A DNA stretch of 64,000 nt from Coniella vitis (Eukaryota; Ascomycota; Sordariomycetes; Diaporthales; Schizoparmaceae), in NCBI GenBank assembly GCA_011317545.1, contig WUJK01000009.1:62001-126000 (forward strand), in the 5' to 3' direction. The notes beneath the pieces are model-generated. The model was given only the letters and a program-made list of their open reading frames with translations, was not told the origin of the DNA and made no database searches. A program made the translations under genes and the position numbers. This document shows, in pieces, positions 45,127 through 56,138 of this stretch (positions are counted from its first letter, which is position 1; every line of letters starts with the position of its first letter).

Positions 45127-47872
45127 CGGGGTTTTTTTTTTTCGTCGCGGAGGTGGACGAGGATGTCTTTGCGGGATGGGTTGGTTAGGCTTTGCAACGA
45201 TGCATGGCGGTAATAGGGGATGGGGGGCGGGGGTGTCCGCGGATTTGGCGATTTAATAATTCGTAATCGCAATTGCACGATCCCGTTAACCAAAAAGTGT
45301 TTTGCGACGCGGCCCGGTTTTGGCGAGGGGCTCCCTTATTGGGGGTGTCGCCCAAAAAGCATGTGACCTGGTTGGTCGTGAGAACCCCACTACTATGTAC
45401 TATGTAGCGCTTACTATGTAAATACATTATTTCCGTACAGGTGCTGCTAGAAGCCTGCCACAGCAGGCAGTAGGGCTGCAGGGATACCGCTTGCAGTCAC
45501 CTATAGCAATCCTTAGCAAATTGTTCAGGCTGTCAGGGTCGTGCCCTGGGCTCCAGGTACTCATAGTATATAGATAGATAGATGCCTAAGGGCCACTCCT
45601 GCCACTCAAGCCACTTGTAACCACCAGATTCACTGCCAGCGTGCTCACTTCGCTGAAGGCTCAAGTCCGCGATCAATGCCACATTTCCAGGAGTCTGCCC
45701 ATGTTTCGGTGATCAATCACATATGATTTGTTTTTTCCCCCCAAGTAACATGTTGCAGTCATGTTGGCACATCATCTTCCTCATGATAACAGCAATGGGA
45801 TAGCGGCTCACTGACTTGTTGACGCGGGGCAGACGATGCTGTTGAGGCCTCTTGGCCGTCGACGAGCGCTTTCTTTGTATCTACTTACTACTATGTATGG
45901 TACGCAGCAGGCTTACTTGCATAGTATTTTATCGAGGAGAATCTGGGTAAGCGAGGTAGTACTCGCGTAAGTACTGGCTAACTCTAATATCCCGATACCG
46001 TGCATCGGACATTGTCTTGGGAAAAGTTACATTCTACCAATGAGTACTCATCTGCGACAAGGAAAAAGCAAGGCAGAATTTCTTGTAAGCTTCGACGCAA
46101 ATGACAGTGGCCTGATTCCAGCCAATAGGTAGAAACTTATAGTATTTGTTGCTTAGCGAAGTTGGAGTGGTTTGTTTGGCTAGTACCCTGGCGTTGGTCT
46201 TTGCTAAACAGTGAAAGCAATCCCTAGGACCCTAGCAGTAATGAACTCGTCTTCCTAACGTACATAGTAGCCTTACTATCTGTGTGCATAGTAAGTATGT
46301 CGGGGGTCGAGGCAATGTCAAGAGGCCCAGTGGCGCAGAAACGCTTCAGAAACTCGTACGATCCAAACACAAGCCTCTTAGCGAATGGCACACACAACCC
46401 TTGCAATTTCCGTACACATAAGTAGTACTATGTAAAAGACCTACTGCTAGCCGCCCATCACTCGGGCTCCAGGGCCGGATGATGCTATCCGGATATAACC
46501 TTTTCCTTGTTTTGTTTTGGTGTACGAATATAGGCACGTATCACGAGTCATGGAGGCGCCGTGATCGCGGTATGTTGATCAGAAAGGGTAGGTTTATTAT
46601 AGCTCAGGATTGTCTTGTTTGGGACAGCGACTAGGAAGCGAAGAGCCGGTTAGAGCGAGCACTTGGGATGTACCTGTAACCCTACCTGCCAACCCAGCCT
46701 AACAAACAAGATAGACAGGGCCCTTTTCCTCCTCAACTACATGGTACTTTACTTTACATGGTGCACCAAAATGATCCGCCACTAAACCTCGGTATTTGGG
46801 TGCTTATTTGGGATATCATCTGCGGGCGCTAGCCAAAAACAACAAAGCGATCCGCTGGTGGTCCGTCGTTAGTTTGCAAGGAAACATTGACTTTTTTTCT
46901 CTTCTACTCTTTGTCCTTTTGGGAGGATTTTGGGGAGGCGGCACTTTGTTTTATGCATCTTGTCGCTAGAGTACACAAACCCGGATAGCGTGCTGAGTGT
47001 ATAACGCACTTGTAACGCAGAATAGTAATAGAGACGATGTGATTTTCAGGGGGGGTCCTCTTGCAGCGCTTCTGGCGCAGCTTTTTGCCTTGATAGTCGG
47101 GAAAAAGTCAGTCAGTCAGCCGCAAAGGAAGCAGGCTCTAGTGATCGAGATGCCGTGATTTGCGTACGGGTTTTGGGGCAGCAGCTAACATGGTTATATG
47201 AGGCAAATCACTAGCTGCCGTAAGCCCTCTTGCCGGGGGGGGGGGGGGGGAACTACTACTATCTTGGAAATGTAAGTATTCTCTCAAGTGTCTCTCTCTG
47301 CCTGTCCCCAGTGTAGAATCTCTGGGCCCAAGCAGTTGGCGAAACAACGATGAAGAAAATAGCGAGAGCAAGATGCAAAATGCGCTTCCTTTCTTTTTTT
47401 TTTTTCTTTAAAAAAAAAGGAACAAAAGATCAAACTTATATGAGTTGATATTGGTCTGTCGGGTATCAATGCTGCTTATGCCGTACAAATAATGCTTGTT
47501 ACAGTAGCTTCAAATCGCTCGATGTTCCTTGTTGACGCCGTTTGGGGGGGGGGGAGGGGGCTGTCTAATCGTGTTTTGTTTTTGTAATATCCCAGATCAT
47601 CCTTTGCCCACTTTCGCAACGCTTTCGCATATGAAGAAGAAGAAGAAAAAACGAAGATGGTGAAGAAGTCTTAACTCTCGCGCTCCCATGTTCCAGCGAG
47701 ATGCTCCCTCCATTGCAGATGGTCTCTCGCTCCCAAACAAGAAAGGAAAAAAAAAGAGGAAAGGAAAACAAAGCAACGCCTCCAGTAAATTCCCTGTTTG
47801 GCGACATCAAATACATACTTGTAGCCTTTTTGAGCCGGATAAAAAGAAAAAAAAAAGAGGTTGCTTTGCCTT
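45127..47872. other. 2.7 kb gene-poor region with dyad repeats and homopolymers
   Basis: No gene recognised. It holds six TACATAGTA/TACTATGTA copies (three within 45391-45420, then about 45889, 46261 and 46426), a GATA-type run (about 45570-45585), a poly-G run (47235-47250) and a T/A inverted run (about 47396-47420). Confidence 0.5.
45391..45420. repeat. cluster of three TACTATGTA dyads
   Basis: Copies at 45391-45399, 45398-45406 (sharing two bases with the first) and 45412-45420. Each copy is TAC-N3-GTA, an inverted repeat with a three-base spacer. This is the densest cluster of a motif repeated between genes across the window. Confidence 0.7.
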
Positions 47873-48787
47873 CTAGACGCCCACAATGCCCCATGCTTTC
47901 ATCAGACTTCTCAAGCCTCCGCAGTAACTCCTCAAGGCCAATATGCTGCCGTTGGGGCACTCTCCAAAACAAAAGGACAGGATGTCCATGTCCTCGTACT
48001 CGTGCGAGGGCATGTTCCAAAAGGCCTCGAGGCGCTCGCCGACGTCGGGAATCTGCATGTCGTCGGGCAGCTTGATGGGGAAGAGCAGGTGGTACTCGAT
48101 GCGCAGTATTCTGCCCGTGGCATAGTCCATGACCAGGGTGCAGTAGTAGGACTGGTCGAGGAGGACGCCGACCATGCTCTGGTAGCTCTCGTCCGAGGGC
48201 TCGGGCGCGCCGGCCAGGGCCACGGTGCGCGTGAGCTTCTCCTTGGTCAGCGGGCCCTGGGCGAGGAAGTAAAAGTCGACCGTCTGGGCCGTGTAGTCGA
48301 GGTGCGTGATGGGGACGGCGGTCAGGCCGAGCTCGACCAGCTGGTCGCGGTGCGCGCGGATGCCCTCGGTCATGACGGGGATGGCGAGGATCTGGTCGAG
48401 GGTGTAGATGGCGCCGAGGAAGTTCCACACGCCGTCGAAGCCCTTGTCGAGGGTGAACTCGGGCTGGTCGATGATGCGCGGGCAGTGCTGCCGCAGCGCC
48501 TGGTGCACGCCCAGGATCGGGTGGTCATCCGCCACCCAGCCGTGCTGCGTGGCAATCTCGAGCGTGTCGGTGGGGATGGCAAAGAGGACGCGGAAGAGCA
48601 GCGGCAGGCCGGCCACGCTGCCGCACCGGACCTGCAGCGCCGCGTCGTGGAAGCAGTCGCCATAGGCCTCGATGATTTCCTTGACCTTGCTCTCCGAGTA
48701 GGGCGCCTCGACCTCCTGCGACCCGTTGCCCAGGTCCTCGAGGAACTGGGCCTCGATAAACGGCGCCCGTTCTGATGTTTGCGACAT
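47873..48787 (-). CDS. ABBA-type aromatic prenyltransferase (CloQ/NphB superfamily, fungal)
   Basis: Soluble, membrane-free prenyltransferase that attaches a prenyl group, usually dimethylallyl, to an aromatic acceptor; acceptor here unknown. One exon, 304 residues, the size of bacterial CloQ and NphB. Resemblance to CloQ runs along the whole length: FRVLFAIPTDTLEIATQHGW with DHPILGVHQAL, FTLDKGFDGVWNFLGAIYTLDQIL, THLDYTAQTVDFYFLAQGPL (about 161-180), RTVALAG, YCTLVMDYATGRILRIEYHLL, and LRSYCGG near 285-291. No DDxxD metal motif is present, as expected for this fold. Fungal relatives are reported to prenylate dihydroxynaphthalenes. There is no PKS, NRPS, oxidase or transporter within reach, so it is an orphan tailoring enzyme or acts on a product made elsewhere. 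The leader is polypyrimidine on the coding strand. Confidence 0.9.
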   Translation of the reverse strand: MSQTSERAPFIEAQFLEDLGNGSQEVEAPYSESKVKEIIEAYGDCFHDAALQVRCGSVAGLPLLFRVLFAIPTDTLEIATQHGWVADDHPILGVHQALRQHCPRIIDQPEFTLDKGFDGVWNFLGAIYTLDQILAIPVMTEGIRAHRDQLVELGLTAVPITHLDYTAQTVDFYFLAQGPLTKEKLTRTVALAGAPEPSDESYQSMVGVLLDQSYYCTLVMDYATGRILRIEYHLLFPIKLPDDMQIPDVGERLEAFWNMPSHEYEDMDILSFCFGECPNGSILALRSYCGGLRSLMKAWGIVGV

Positions 48788-48801
48788 GGTTGTTGTGAGG
48801 T

Positions 48802-48836
48802 AGAGAGAGAGAGAGAGAGAGAGAAGGGGGGGGGGG
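48802..48836. repeat. (GA)n then poly-G, in the prenyltransferase leader
   Basis: A GA dinucleotide run (48802-48824) followed by about 12 G, ending only about 15 bases from the prenyltransferase ATG. On the coding strand this is C(n)(TC)n directly before the start. Confidence 0.85.
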
Positions 48837-48944
48837 TTGGTTTAAGAGGGGGAGCGCGACTTGGGATACGGCAGAGAGAGGAGGTTTGCGCGTGTGTCTC
48901 TCGGTCTGCCTATTGATCTGTCTGCTGGTGTGTCTGCTGGTATG

Positions 48945-49051
48945 GCTGTCTGTCTGGCTGTCTGGCTGTCTGGCTGTCTGGCTGTCTGGCTGGCTGTCCT
49001 GGCTGGCTGTCTGTCCGCCTGTCTGTCTGCCTGTCTGTCTGTCTGTCTGTG
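48945..49051. repeat. (CTGT/CTGG)n tetranucleotide microsatellite
   Basis: About 107 bases of imperfect CTGT and CTGG units, interrupted by a few variants. Confidence 0.85.
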
Positions 49052-49614
49052 ACTCTCGGTCGTGGGCTGTAACCTGCCTGGGCAGCAACAGTCTTGCGGG
49101 CTAACACCAACGCTAGAATCTTTTGCAAAGCACAGGGACCCAGGTAGCAAAGCACTTGGGCGACGGCGCGGGCGTTGGCTGAGACGGACGGCAAGGAGAA
49201 GAAAAGACTGGAAACCGCACACGACGGGCTGATGCTATCCTATACACGCCAGAAAGGGTCGGTGACCATGTCCCAAAAAGTCTCCCTGAGTCGGGCCGGT
49301 CCCACGTCAGGAGACTAGAAATACTGATCGCTGTGGAGGCGAACCAACAGCGAAACTTGTGGGGATCGTAGAGTTGCAGTGCGAGATTGATCCAGTGGAA
49401 ACACAAGGAACTCCTCCAGCCGAGGAGGGATGGTGGGGAGCAAAAAGGAAAGTGGAAAAGGGAGGGGGAGGAATAGTAGGGAAAGCCAAAAGAGACACTG
49501 GGCAAAAAGAAAAGGGAAAAAAGTGCTACAAGCCCCCCCCCCCGTTCCCATTCCCCTCCCCCCACCAGAGAGAGACATTGACTGACTGACTTGGTAACTA
49601 ATCTGTAACTAATA

Positions 49615-49660
49615 GCTGGCTGGCTGGCTGGCTGGCGGGCGGGCGGGCGGGCGGGCTGGC
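49615..49660. repeat. (GCTG)n(GCGG)n microsatellite
   Basis: GCTG units turning into GCGG units and back to GCTG. Confidence 0.85.
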
Positions 49661-50440
49661 TCGATAGAGGAGGCCTGCCTGCAAGATAGAGAAGGGGGCA
49701 AAGCAATAGAGAGCAGATAAATAAAAATAAAAGAAAAGGAAAATACCATGTAGTCGAGTCAACGAGGCTGGTTCCACAAGCCCAACCGCTTCTTGTTTTA
49801 GACAAACGCCCGCTGGCAACTCCCGTTTCTGGGGCTCCTCTCTGGGCGCAAAGCAAAATATCACAGTGCAATAAGGACATTTTATTGCTCAATGGAACTC
49901 TAGCTGCCCTCTGCGTCCGCGGTGCTCAACGGTCTGTCCACTTTGCGGTGGAGAAATCGCAGGTCTCGGAAAGCATCCGCCCCAAGCCGCGCCAACTAGG
50001 GGAGCATGCTACCCTGGACGGCCTGCGGCCTGACAAGATGCGAATGTGGCTCGAATTTCGTTTGGCCCAGGGCCCGCGTCGTCCTCTGTGCTCCGCCGGC
50101 AGCTCGGTAGTTGCCAAAGGAGCCATCGATGCAACCGCCAGACAGGTGCAGTGCCGATAGGAGGAACGGAACATTGGCAGGCTTCCAGAAGACGGGCCTT
50201 GTTGCATTCCAGTGGGCGCACGAATGTGTTGGGAGCGAACAAAGAGTAGCATCTCCGCTTGGGCGACTAGTGCTCAGCAGTGCAAGTTTATACTACTATC
50301 ATAGGACTACTGTGTAGTACACGGTAGAGTATAGACGAGGTGCTGGCCAGCCTGGGCCGCCGCAGAGAGTTTGCAAGGGAGACAGACACTCCTGGCTCAG
50401 GCCCTATTCGCTTGCGTACCTGTAATGAAAATTGGCTGAG

Positions 50441-50465
50441 TCTCTCTCTCTCTCTCTCTCTCTCT
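50441..50465. repeat. (TC)n microsatellite
   Basis: Perfect TC dinucleotide run of about 25 bases. Confidence 0.85.
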
Positions 50466-50867
50466 TTGGGTCGTCAGTGGGTGCCACTGGCGGCTCAGGG
50501 CCGCGGGGGGGCCCTATTACGACAGGGCGGTTGCCAGGCCGTCAAAGATCCCACTACTATAGTATGTAGTATGTACTATAGGTACTATGAAGGTGGGCTA
50601 CCGGCAGTGACATATGCATGCTATAATGGTTAGGTCATAACAATAGTAATGCCAACTCACGAGTGCCGCCTGACAGTGCTCATGATCACTAACAGCAACG
50701 GACCGTACTTTGTACACACTACCTACATAGTACTTGCAGTAGAAAAGGGAAATGCGCTGAAGGTCATTCGCGACCATCCATCCCACGCCTCGAGTTACTA
50801 CATATAATATATATGTACAGCCCCTGAGGGCTTTCCACAAATTACAAGGTCAGGCAGCAAAGAGTTT

Positions 50868-50870
<3 letters not shown>

Positions 50871-50923
<53 letters not shown>

Positions 50924-50950
50924 AAGAAAAGAAAAGAAAAGAAAAGAAAA
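50871..50950. repeat. (AG)n followed by (GAAAA)n
   Basis: AG run at 50871-50916 followed by a GAAAA pentanucleotide run at 50921-50950. Confidence 0.85.
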
Positions 50951-53900
50951 GCAAAGAGACAGGCGATGGTCTGCTTGTTCCGGGTCACGCCAGAATTCCA
51001 GAGACAAGACGGTGCCCGTTTGTATCAAGCCCACCGACTACTATGACTATCCTTATACATAGTAGACCCAGTATTCTCGTTCCGTCCCGCCGCCTATTTA
51101 GTAAACTAGCAGATGGCGCTGGTGGTCAGTGGTTGTGGTTGTGGTTGTGTCAACGGCCAAAGGTCTCCTGGGAACAGCCTTCAGATAGATGTCTGTAGTG
51201 TCTGATTGTAACCCACGGCAACAGCCGCGTTGCGTGTCAGTCATAAATAGTACGCTGCTTCGGCCCGCAGTCCTGGCGTCCGCGCAAGGGAATCTGTCGC
51301 TGTTTATATACGCAAGTACAGTATGCAGGCGGGTCTGGACTCCACGGTCTTCTACTTATACCACACGACTTATTGCATACCAAGTACAGTCAGCAACCTG
51401 GTCGTCTGTCACCTGACACAATCAAACAAACCCCCGGTCGAGCTTAAAACAAGAAACGAAGGGTCGAGATCATCTACGTCGCATCAAAGATCAAAGCTTG
51501 CGTGGGGTCTGGAATCCTTTTTTTTTTCTCTCAACCCCTTCGACAGTCGAGGGAGAGGAAACACAGGCGAGGCATGTTTATCACTTCGTCCTGATAATGA
51601 TAAGGTCCAGCAGTCTGATTGCAATCGCAATCAGTTAAGCTTTGCGCCATGTAACGCTCCCCGTGCACCTGCGCTCGAGTCATGGTCTGAGGGAATCAAT
51701 GGGATGGAGCCCAATAGTGAGCATGATATCCGCCATGCAGTGTGACAGAGCATGATAAACTTTCGATAAGAAGGGTCAAGAAGAGCTTCTTGCAAGGTAC
51801 CACCAGCAAGTGGATTCGTGGGTGACGGCTTACGCTTTTCGATCCATCCGAAATCACAGGTTCCGCAGGTACAGTTCATCGTGGCCCGTGAAAGCGGAGT
51901 GCCGCCGAGAACCCCTTAGGTGAATACTGCTGGGTCGCTTTGTCGTTTCTTGTTTTCTTTTGGTGATATTGGGCCTCTGAGGCGCCCCCCCCCCCTTCCC
52001 GGTGGGCCACCACACGCGGCTCCAAAGCCTCACTTCCAGAAGAATACATAGTATCAGCTCTTGAACGAGCACACCCCCAAGAGTGCAGGGATGCTGGGCA
52101 CTGATTCGCGTTCGTCAGGGTGGAGGAGCTCGTATATACGACCGCACAAGCTTAGTGACTCGATGTCCATAGTAGGCCACTGTGATATGCCACCGATAAG
52201 AAAAGCCTTCTGGAGTCTGGATGCCTCAAGTCAGATAACAGCTGGACCCAGTTCATAATTTATGCAGTTTGCCCAAGCTTAAAAAAAAAGAAAAATTCAT
52301 CCAGCAGTGCGTTGTTCGTCTTTGATGTGCTTCCCAACACTCGGATGTTTCTGGGGACGTGTGACCGGTCCAGGTCGCTGACGCGGCATGGTATAAGTAC
52401 CAGCGGTTGATATTTACCGAGCATTTGGAGGGCGTCGCGACAACCTTGTTGTCTTATTCATCCGATCTTTTGTCGCGGAGCCTCCACGGTTTACATAGCA
52501 TCTACATGGTAACGTTGAGCTGAAATTGGTGGAGCGGCATCGGCAGACCAAGGTCTCCAGATCCTGCGCATTTACTTACTTTATTACCAAGTATATACTA
52601 TGGAGGAGCAGTAACCTGTTCAATCACGTGATAATGTCGACGTGTGGTTGAGATCGTGTGATGGAATACCTGAGATAGTATCAATCGAGACAATATAAAT
52701 CCGCTTGCTACCCTGTTGAGAAAGTTCATACATAGTATCATACATATCCGGGAACATGGCGCCGCTAGATAACAAGCCTCGAATGCCGTTACATGCCCAT
52801 TGATTTCTTCCATGAACTTTCTCATGGAAACGTACATCCGTTCTCTGAGTACTTGTCAAACGTTAGTGTCAGGCACGGAGCAAAGCCTGTCACCGGTTAT
52901 TAGGAACGTACGATTTTACAGAACATAATCTCATGACATCCAGTTGCAAGTTCGCAAAAGCAATGCAGTGCCACGCTAATTACTTATATATAGTTTGAAC
53001 AAGTCCTATACTGTGTCACCATTTCGCACATCAAGACAAGAATAATAAAGTACCATAGGAAGGTGACAAGCAGTGCTCGGCTGGATGTTCTCTCCCACAC
53101 ACCAAAAAGAACTCTCCATTGTCTTTCTTTCGATGCATCTCGTACAATCACGGGCGATTCTGAAAAGAATTTCGATTAGACTAATACTATGTAATAAGTA
53201 CGCACTCTTCATCTCCCCCACCACCCGATCCAGGCCAAGAGAAAAATTGGTTGCTAACAGCAGGGTGCGGATATCCACCTCCGGAGCACCTACCGAACGT
53301 TATGTGGATTGGGGAATGGATATATGGCTCCAGCTTTTCTGCTGTGGGGTTATCACTTATTGCTAAAAGACCAACCAAAAAAAAAAGAGAGGCAAGAAAA
53401 GACACACAAGCGGTGAGCTTGTAATATCACGTTCTACCAAAGGAGGATCACGGAGAATATCCTGCGATCAAGTGCCTCAAACTTTGCTGCAGCAGGATGC
53501 ATAACGGCGCCGAGTATCTTGCTCGACTCAGTAACACAGTAGGCATCTGAAAGGTCGCCGCCCCAACTTATCCTACTGATAATACCATATGTTCTCAACG
53601 GGCAAGCCGGGGCAGCACCGCACCGTTCCCACCGGTTCTTCAAGTCCGGAGCGGCGAGCGCCGCTCCAACGGGCTGCCAACGCATGGTTCGGTCGTGCGA
53701 CGGTGTTATCCAAGCTCGAGGCTTTCGGTCGGCTCTCGTCGTGTTGGGAACTGAAGTCGAGCTTTTCTTCCCCCCCCCCCCCTTGTCCTCTTTTCTCTCT
53801 ATCGTGGTCCTTTTATAGGCCTTCTGTCGCTATTTGCGGGGCTCCCGCCTTGCAAATAGTAGGTCTCGGATTCCATTTCCATGTTCTCCGGCGGCATGCC

Positions 53901-54810
53901 ATTCTGCTTTATTATAATCGGGCATACCGTCCACAGCGAGACAGGGGACGAAACAGTCCGTGGCTCCATCCTGGTCCGAAGAAGAATTAACAGATTTTCG
54001 CAACGGTTCCATGCTACATAGCAACGCACTGTCAGCACCGAGTGAGTTCCAGTTGGAGGCGGGCGAAACCTTCTCCCGGTCGGTTTGTAATACAATAGAA
54101 CAAAAAGTCCCACTCTCTGGTTTGGACCTGTGAGGTGTGCCGAATCCCCGATCATACCAAGATTATCTCGTGCCCTGCAGTCGGCTTTTTTTTGGTGTAC
54201 TTACGCCAAAGTGTCAAGTCGATGGTTAAGTCGCCAGTCTGTTTATAAGAAAGGAGATTTCAAACTTTTGCAAAGCTCATCACCGACCTGAATGAATGCC
54301 CCATGCTTTCGTCATAGATGGCATAGCAAGATATGCTTAAGCAAGTTTAGTATATATAATAACCTCTCATCGTGACAATAAGATCGTAGTCTTGGATACA
54401 TTTTTGCACACGCACCAATCCTTTGTCTCTACCGTTGTCAGTTTCCCACACACAACCCTTCTTGCTAGGCAAAAAGCATTTTCTCAATCGCCTTGTTAGA
54501 TGATGACATCAATGTCGTGCCTATCTCCGTGAACAACCCAAGATTCTCCTGTTGGAGCATCGAGAAGAGGGTAGTCGACGCTGAACGGATTTGTATTGTA
54601 GGAAGTTCGTGGGATTCTTCATCCTGACAAAGTCGAATGCCTTTGTAGTAACTGCGTAGGAGAGCGGAGAGAGTGCACCATGGGTTATTGCCATTTGCTT
54701 CCAACACGACATGGCTGGTGGAACTGAATGTGCCCCGTGGAAGCCACTTTTGCCCACTCTTTCATCCACCCATCCATCCTCTACTGGCTTCCGTGGTAAC
54801 ACTGACAGCA

Positions 54811-55886
54811 TCAGCTTAGGTATACCATTGCTTCCCACCAGAGAATACCTCGACCATCCAGACGTTCGAGAGTCACGTTCTTGACACCCTGGAAACCTTC
54901 CGACGCATAGAGCGGATACCCCGCAGGTGTGCCTATCAAGACGATGGGTATCGTCTGGTTCTGCGCCTCAGAGTCGTCGCTCTCGCGGTTCAGCCTGGCA
55001 AGCTCTGCCCTGCCCCAGTGAAGGTGTTGTGATGCAAATCCGTGCCCGTCCCAGTCGGGGTGTGTGGCCAGCAGGTCCAGTTGTAGACGTCGTTGGAAAG
55101 GCTTCCTGAGATATTCTTCTTCGGCAGCCGAAACTATCTCGTTAACTACAAGACACATGGAGTCAGAGATCAACTAAGGGTCAATTCAGCAGAAACCGGG
55201 CGGGCAAAAGTTGCAGTGCGTCCAACCAGACACCAGTAGAAATACATAACAAGGAAAAATCAAGACGAGGACGCAAGGACTGACAATGTCTAGCTCGAGT
55301 CATATTCACATTCAGCGCAGCAGAGCAGTTGAAGCGCTGGCTGGCTTCATCCGCCACGTCGATATGGCCCCCATTGGCACTCAGTGCATACAGGGATGCG
55401 AATCCCCCCATGAAATACTTGTCAGACTCAGATGCTTTCGTCTCGTCTTCTCGCACCTTGGGTGTGTTTGCACTGCCGTCTTCATACCGCCAAACAGAGA
55501 TGGAGACGACCTTTTCAGCTGCTCCGTCGGTCGTACGAGACAGTGAGGAGGTGTGTGCGGACTCGGGCACTGTCAGGACTTTGAAGATGTACCGTGGGCT
55601 CTCGGAGCGCCACATGCGAAGCAATGCGTCGCGGTCGCACGTCCACCTGTACCCAGGCTCGACTTCATCGTCGAACTGGTGAATGTACTTGGAGGTTTCT
55701 GAAGGCCCAAAGGCTTCATAGTTGACAGTCTCGATGCCGTCAACATCCTCGATGGTGGCGTCGCGGAAGGTGAACGGGGGGGGTCACCACGAGGGGTGCT
55801 TGGTTGACGTCCTTGAGAGCAACCACCGTGCGAGAGCCGGCGGAGAATATTGAAAGAACACAGCCTAACAGAAAGAAGTCTTTCAT
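54811..55886 (-). pseudogene. GNAT N-acetyltransferase, frameshifted in a poly-C tract
   Basis: Acyl-CoA-dependent acetyltransferase fold; substrate unknown. The body reads FTFRDATIEDVDGIETVNYEAF, then the 55.6-55.3 kb part ending at 55285 (donor GTCAGT), an intron, and 55145-54811 (acceptor TTGTAG) with LQLDLLATHPDWDGHGFASQ (the strand and acetyl-CoA loop region), IVLIGTPAGYPLY and the end. The only upstream ATG, at 55886, opens a frame that meets the body in the wrong phase at a run of eight C (55776-55783 as G on plus). One C fewer would join them. No in-frame ATG or splice acceptor lies between the stop and FTFRD. Either a real frameshift or a homopolymer sequencing error. Confidence 0.65.
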
Positions 55887-56138
55887 GGTGTTTCTTCGAG
55901 TCTGTTGAGTATCCACAGTGAACTATATCGCGGAAATCCGTTCCAAGGACAGTACAAAGTATGAGAAGAGGAAGATTGGCATTTGGAATTGTCAGACGAC
56001 CACAAAACAAGAAACGTCGAGGGAGATTACGCACCAACCACTATTTATCACTGCCAAACCGTTTTATACCTTGGTCGGTTAGATCTGACATGCATATGCA
56101 AGAAAGGAATGTAATTTGTTGGCTCTCACCTCCGACGA

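Larger units (their letters stand above)
48788..54810. other. 6 kb gene-free, microsatellite-rich region
   Basis: The longest stretch without a gene. It carries GA, CTGT/CTGG, GCTG/GCGG, CT and GAAAA repeats, homopolymers, and five TACATAGTA-type dyads (about 50724, 51056, 52045, 52729, 53185). Open frames such as 49892-49113 minus (259 codons) are produced by the repeats. Fragments at 52.6-52.9 and 53.4-53.7 kb minus look faintly protein-like but match no family I know. Confidence 0.5.

Noticed and set aside
10603..45486. 16-mer TAGGGCTGCAGGGATA present at 10603-10618 and 45471-45486
   Set aside because: About one shared 16-mer pair is expected by chance in 64 kb and the flanks do not extend the match.
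47565..48428. 287-codon minus-strand frame over the prenyltransferase
   Set aside because: Same strand but other frame; Arg/Pro-rich, no family motif, while the 304-residue frame aligns with CloQ along its length.
49113..49892. 259-codon minus-strand frame
   Set aside because: Produced by microsatellites and pyrimidine tracts (Pro/Ala/Ser and Phe/Leu runs); no recognisable domain.
45127..54810. Possible secondary-metabolite cluster around the prenyltransferase
   Set aside because: No backbone synthase, oxidase, regulator or transporter could be found on either side; only the single enzyme is supported.
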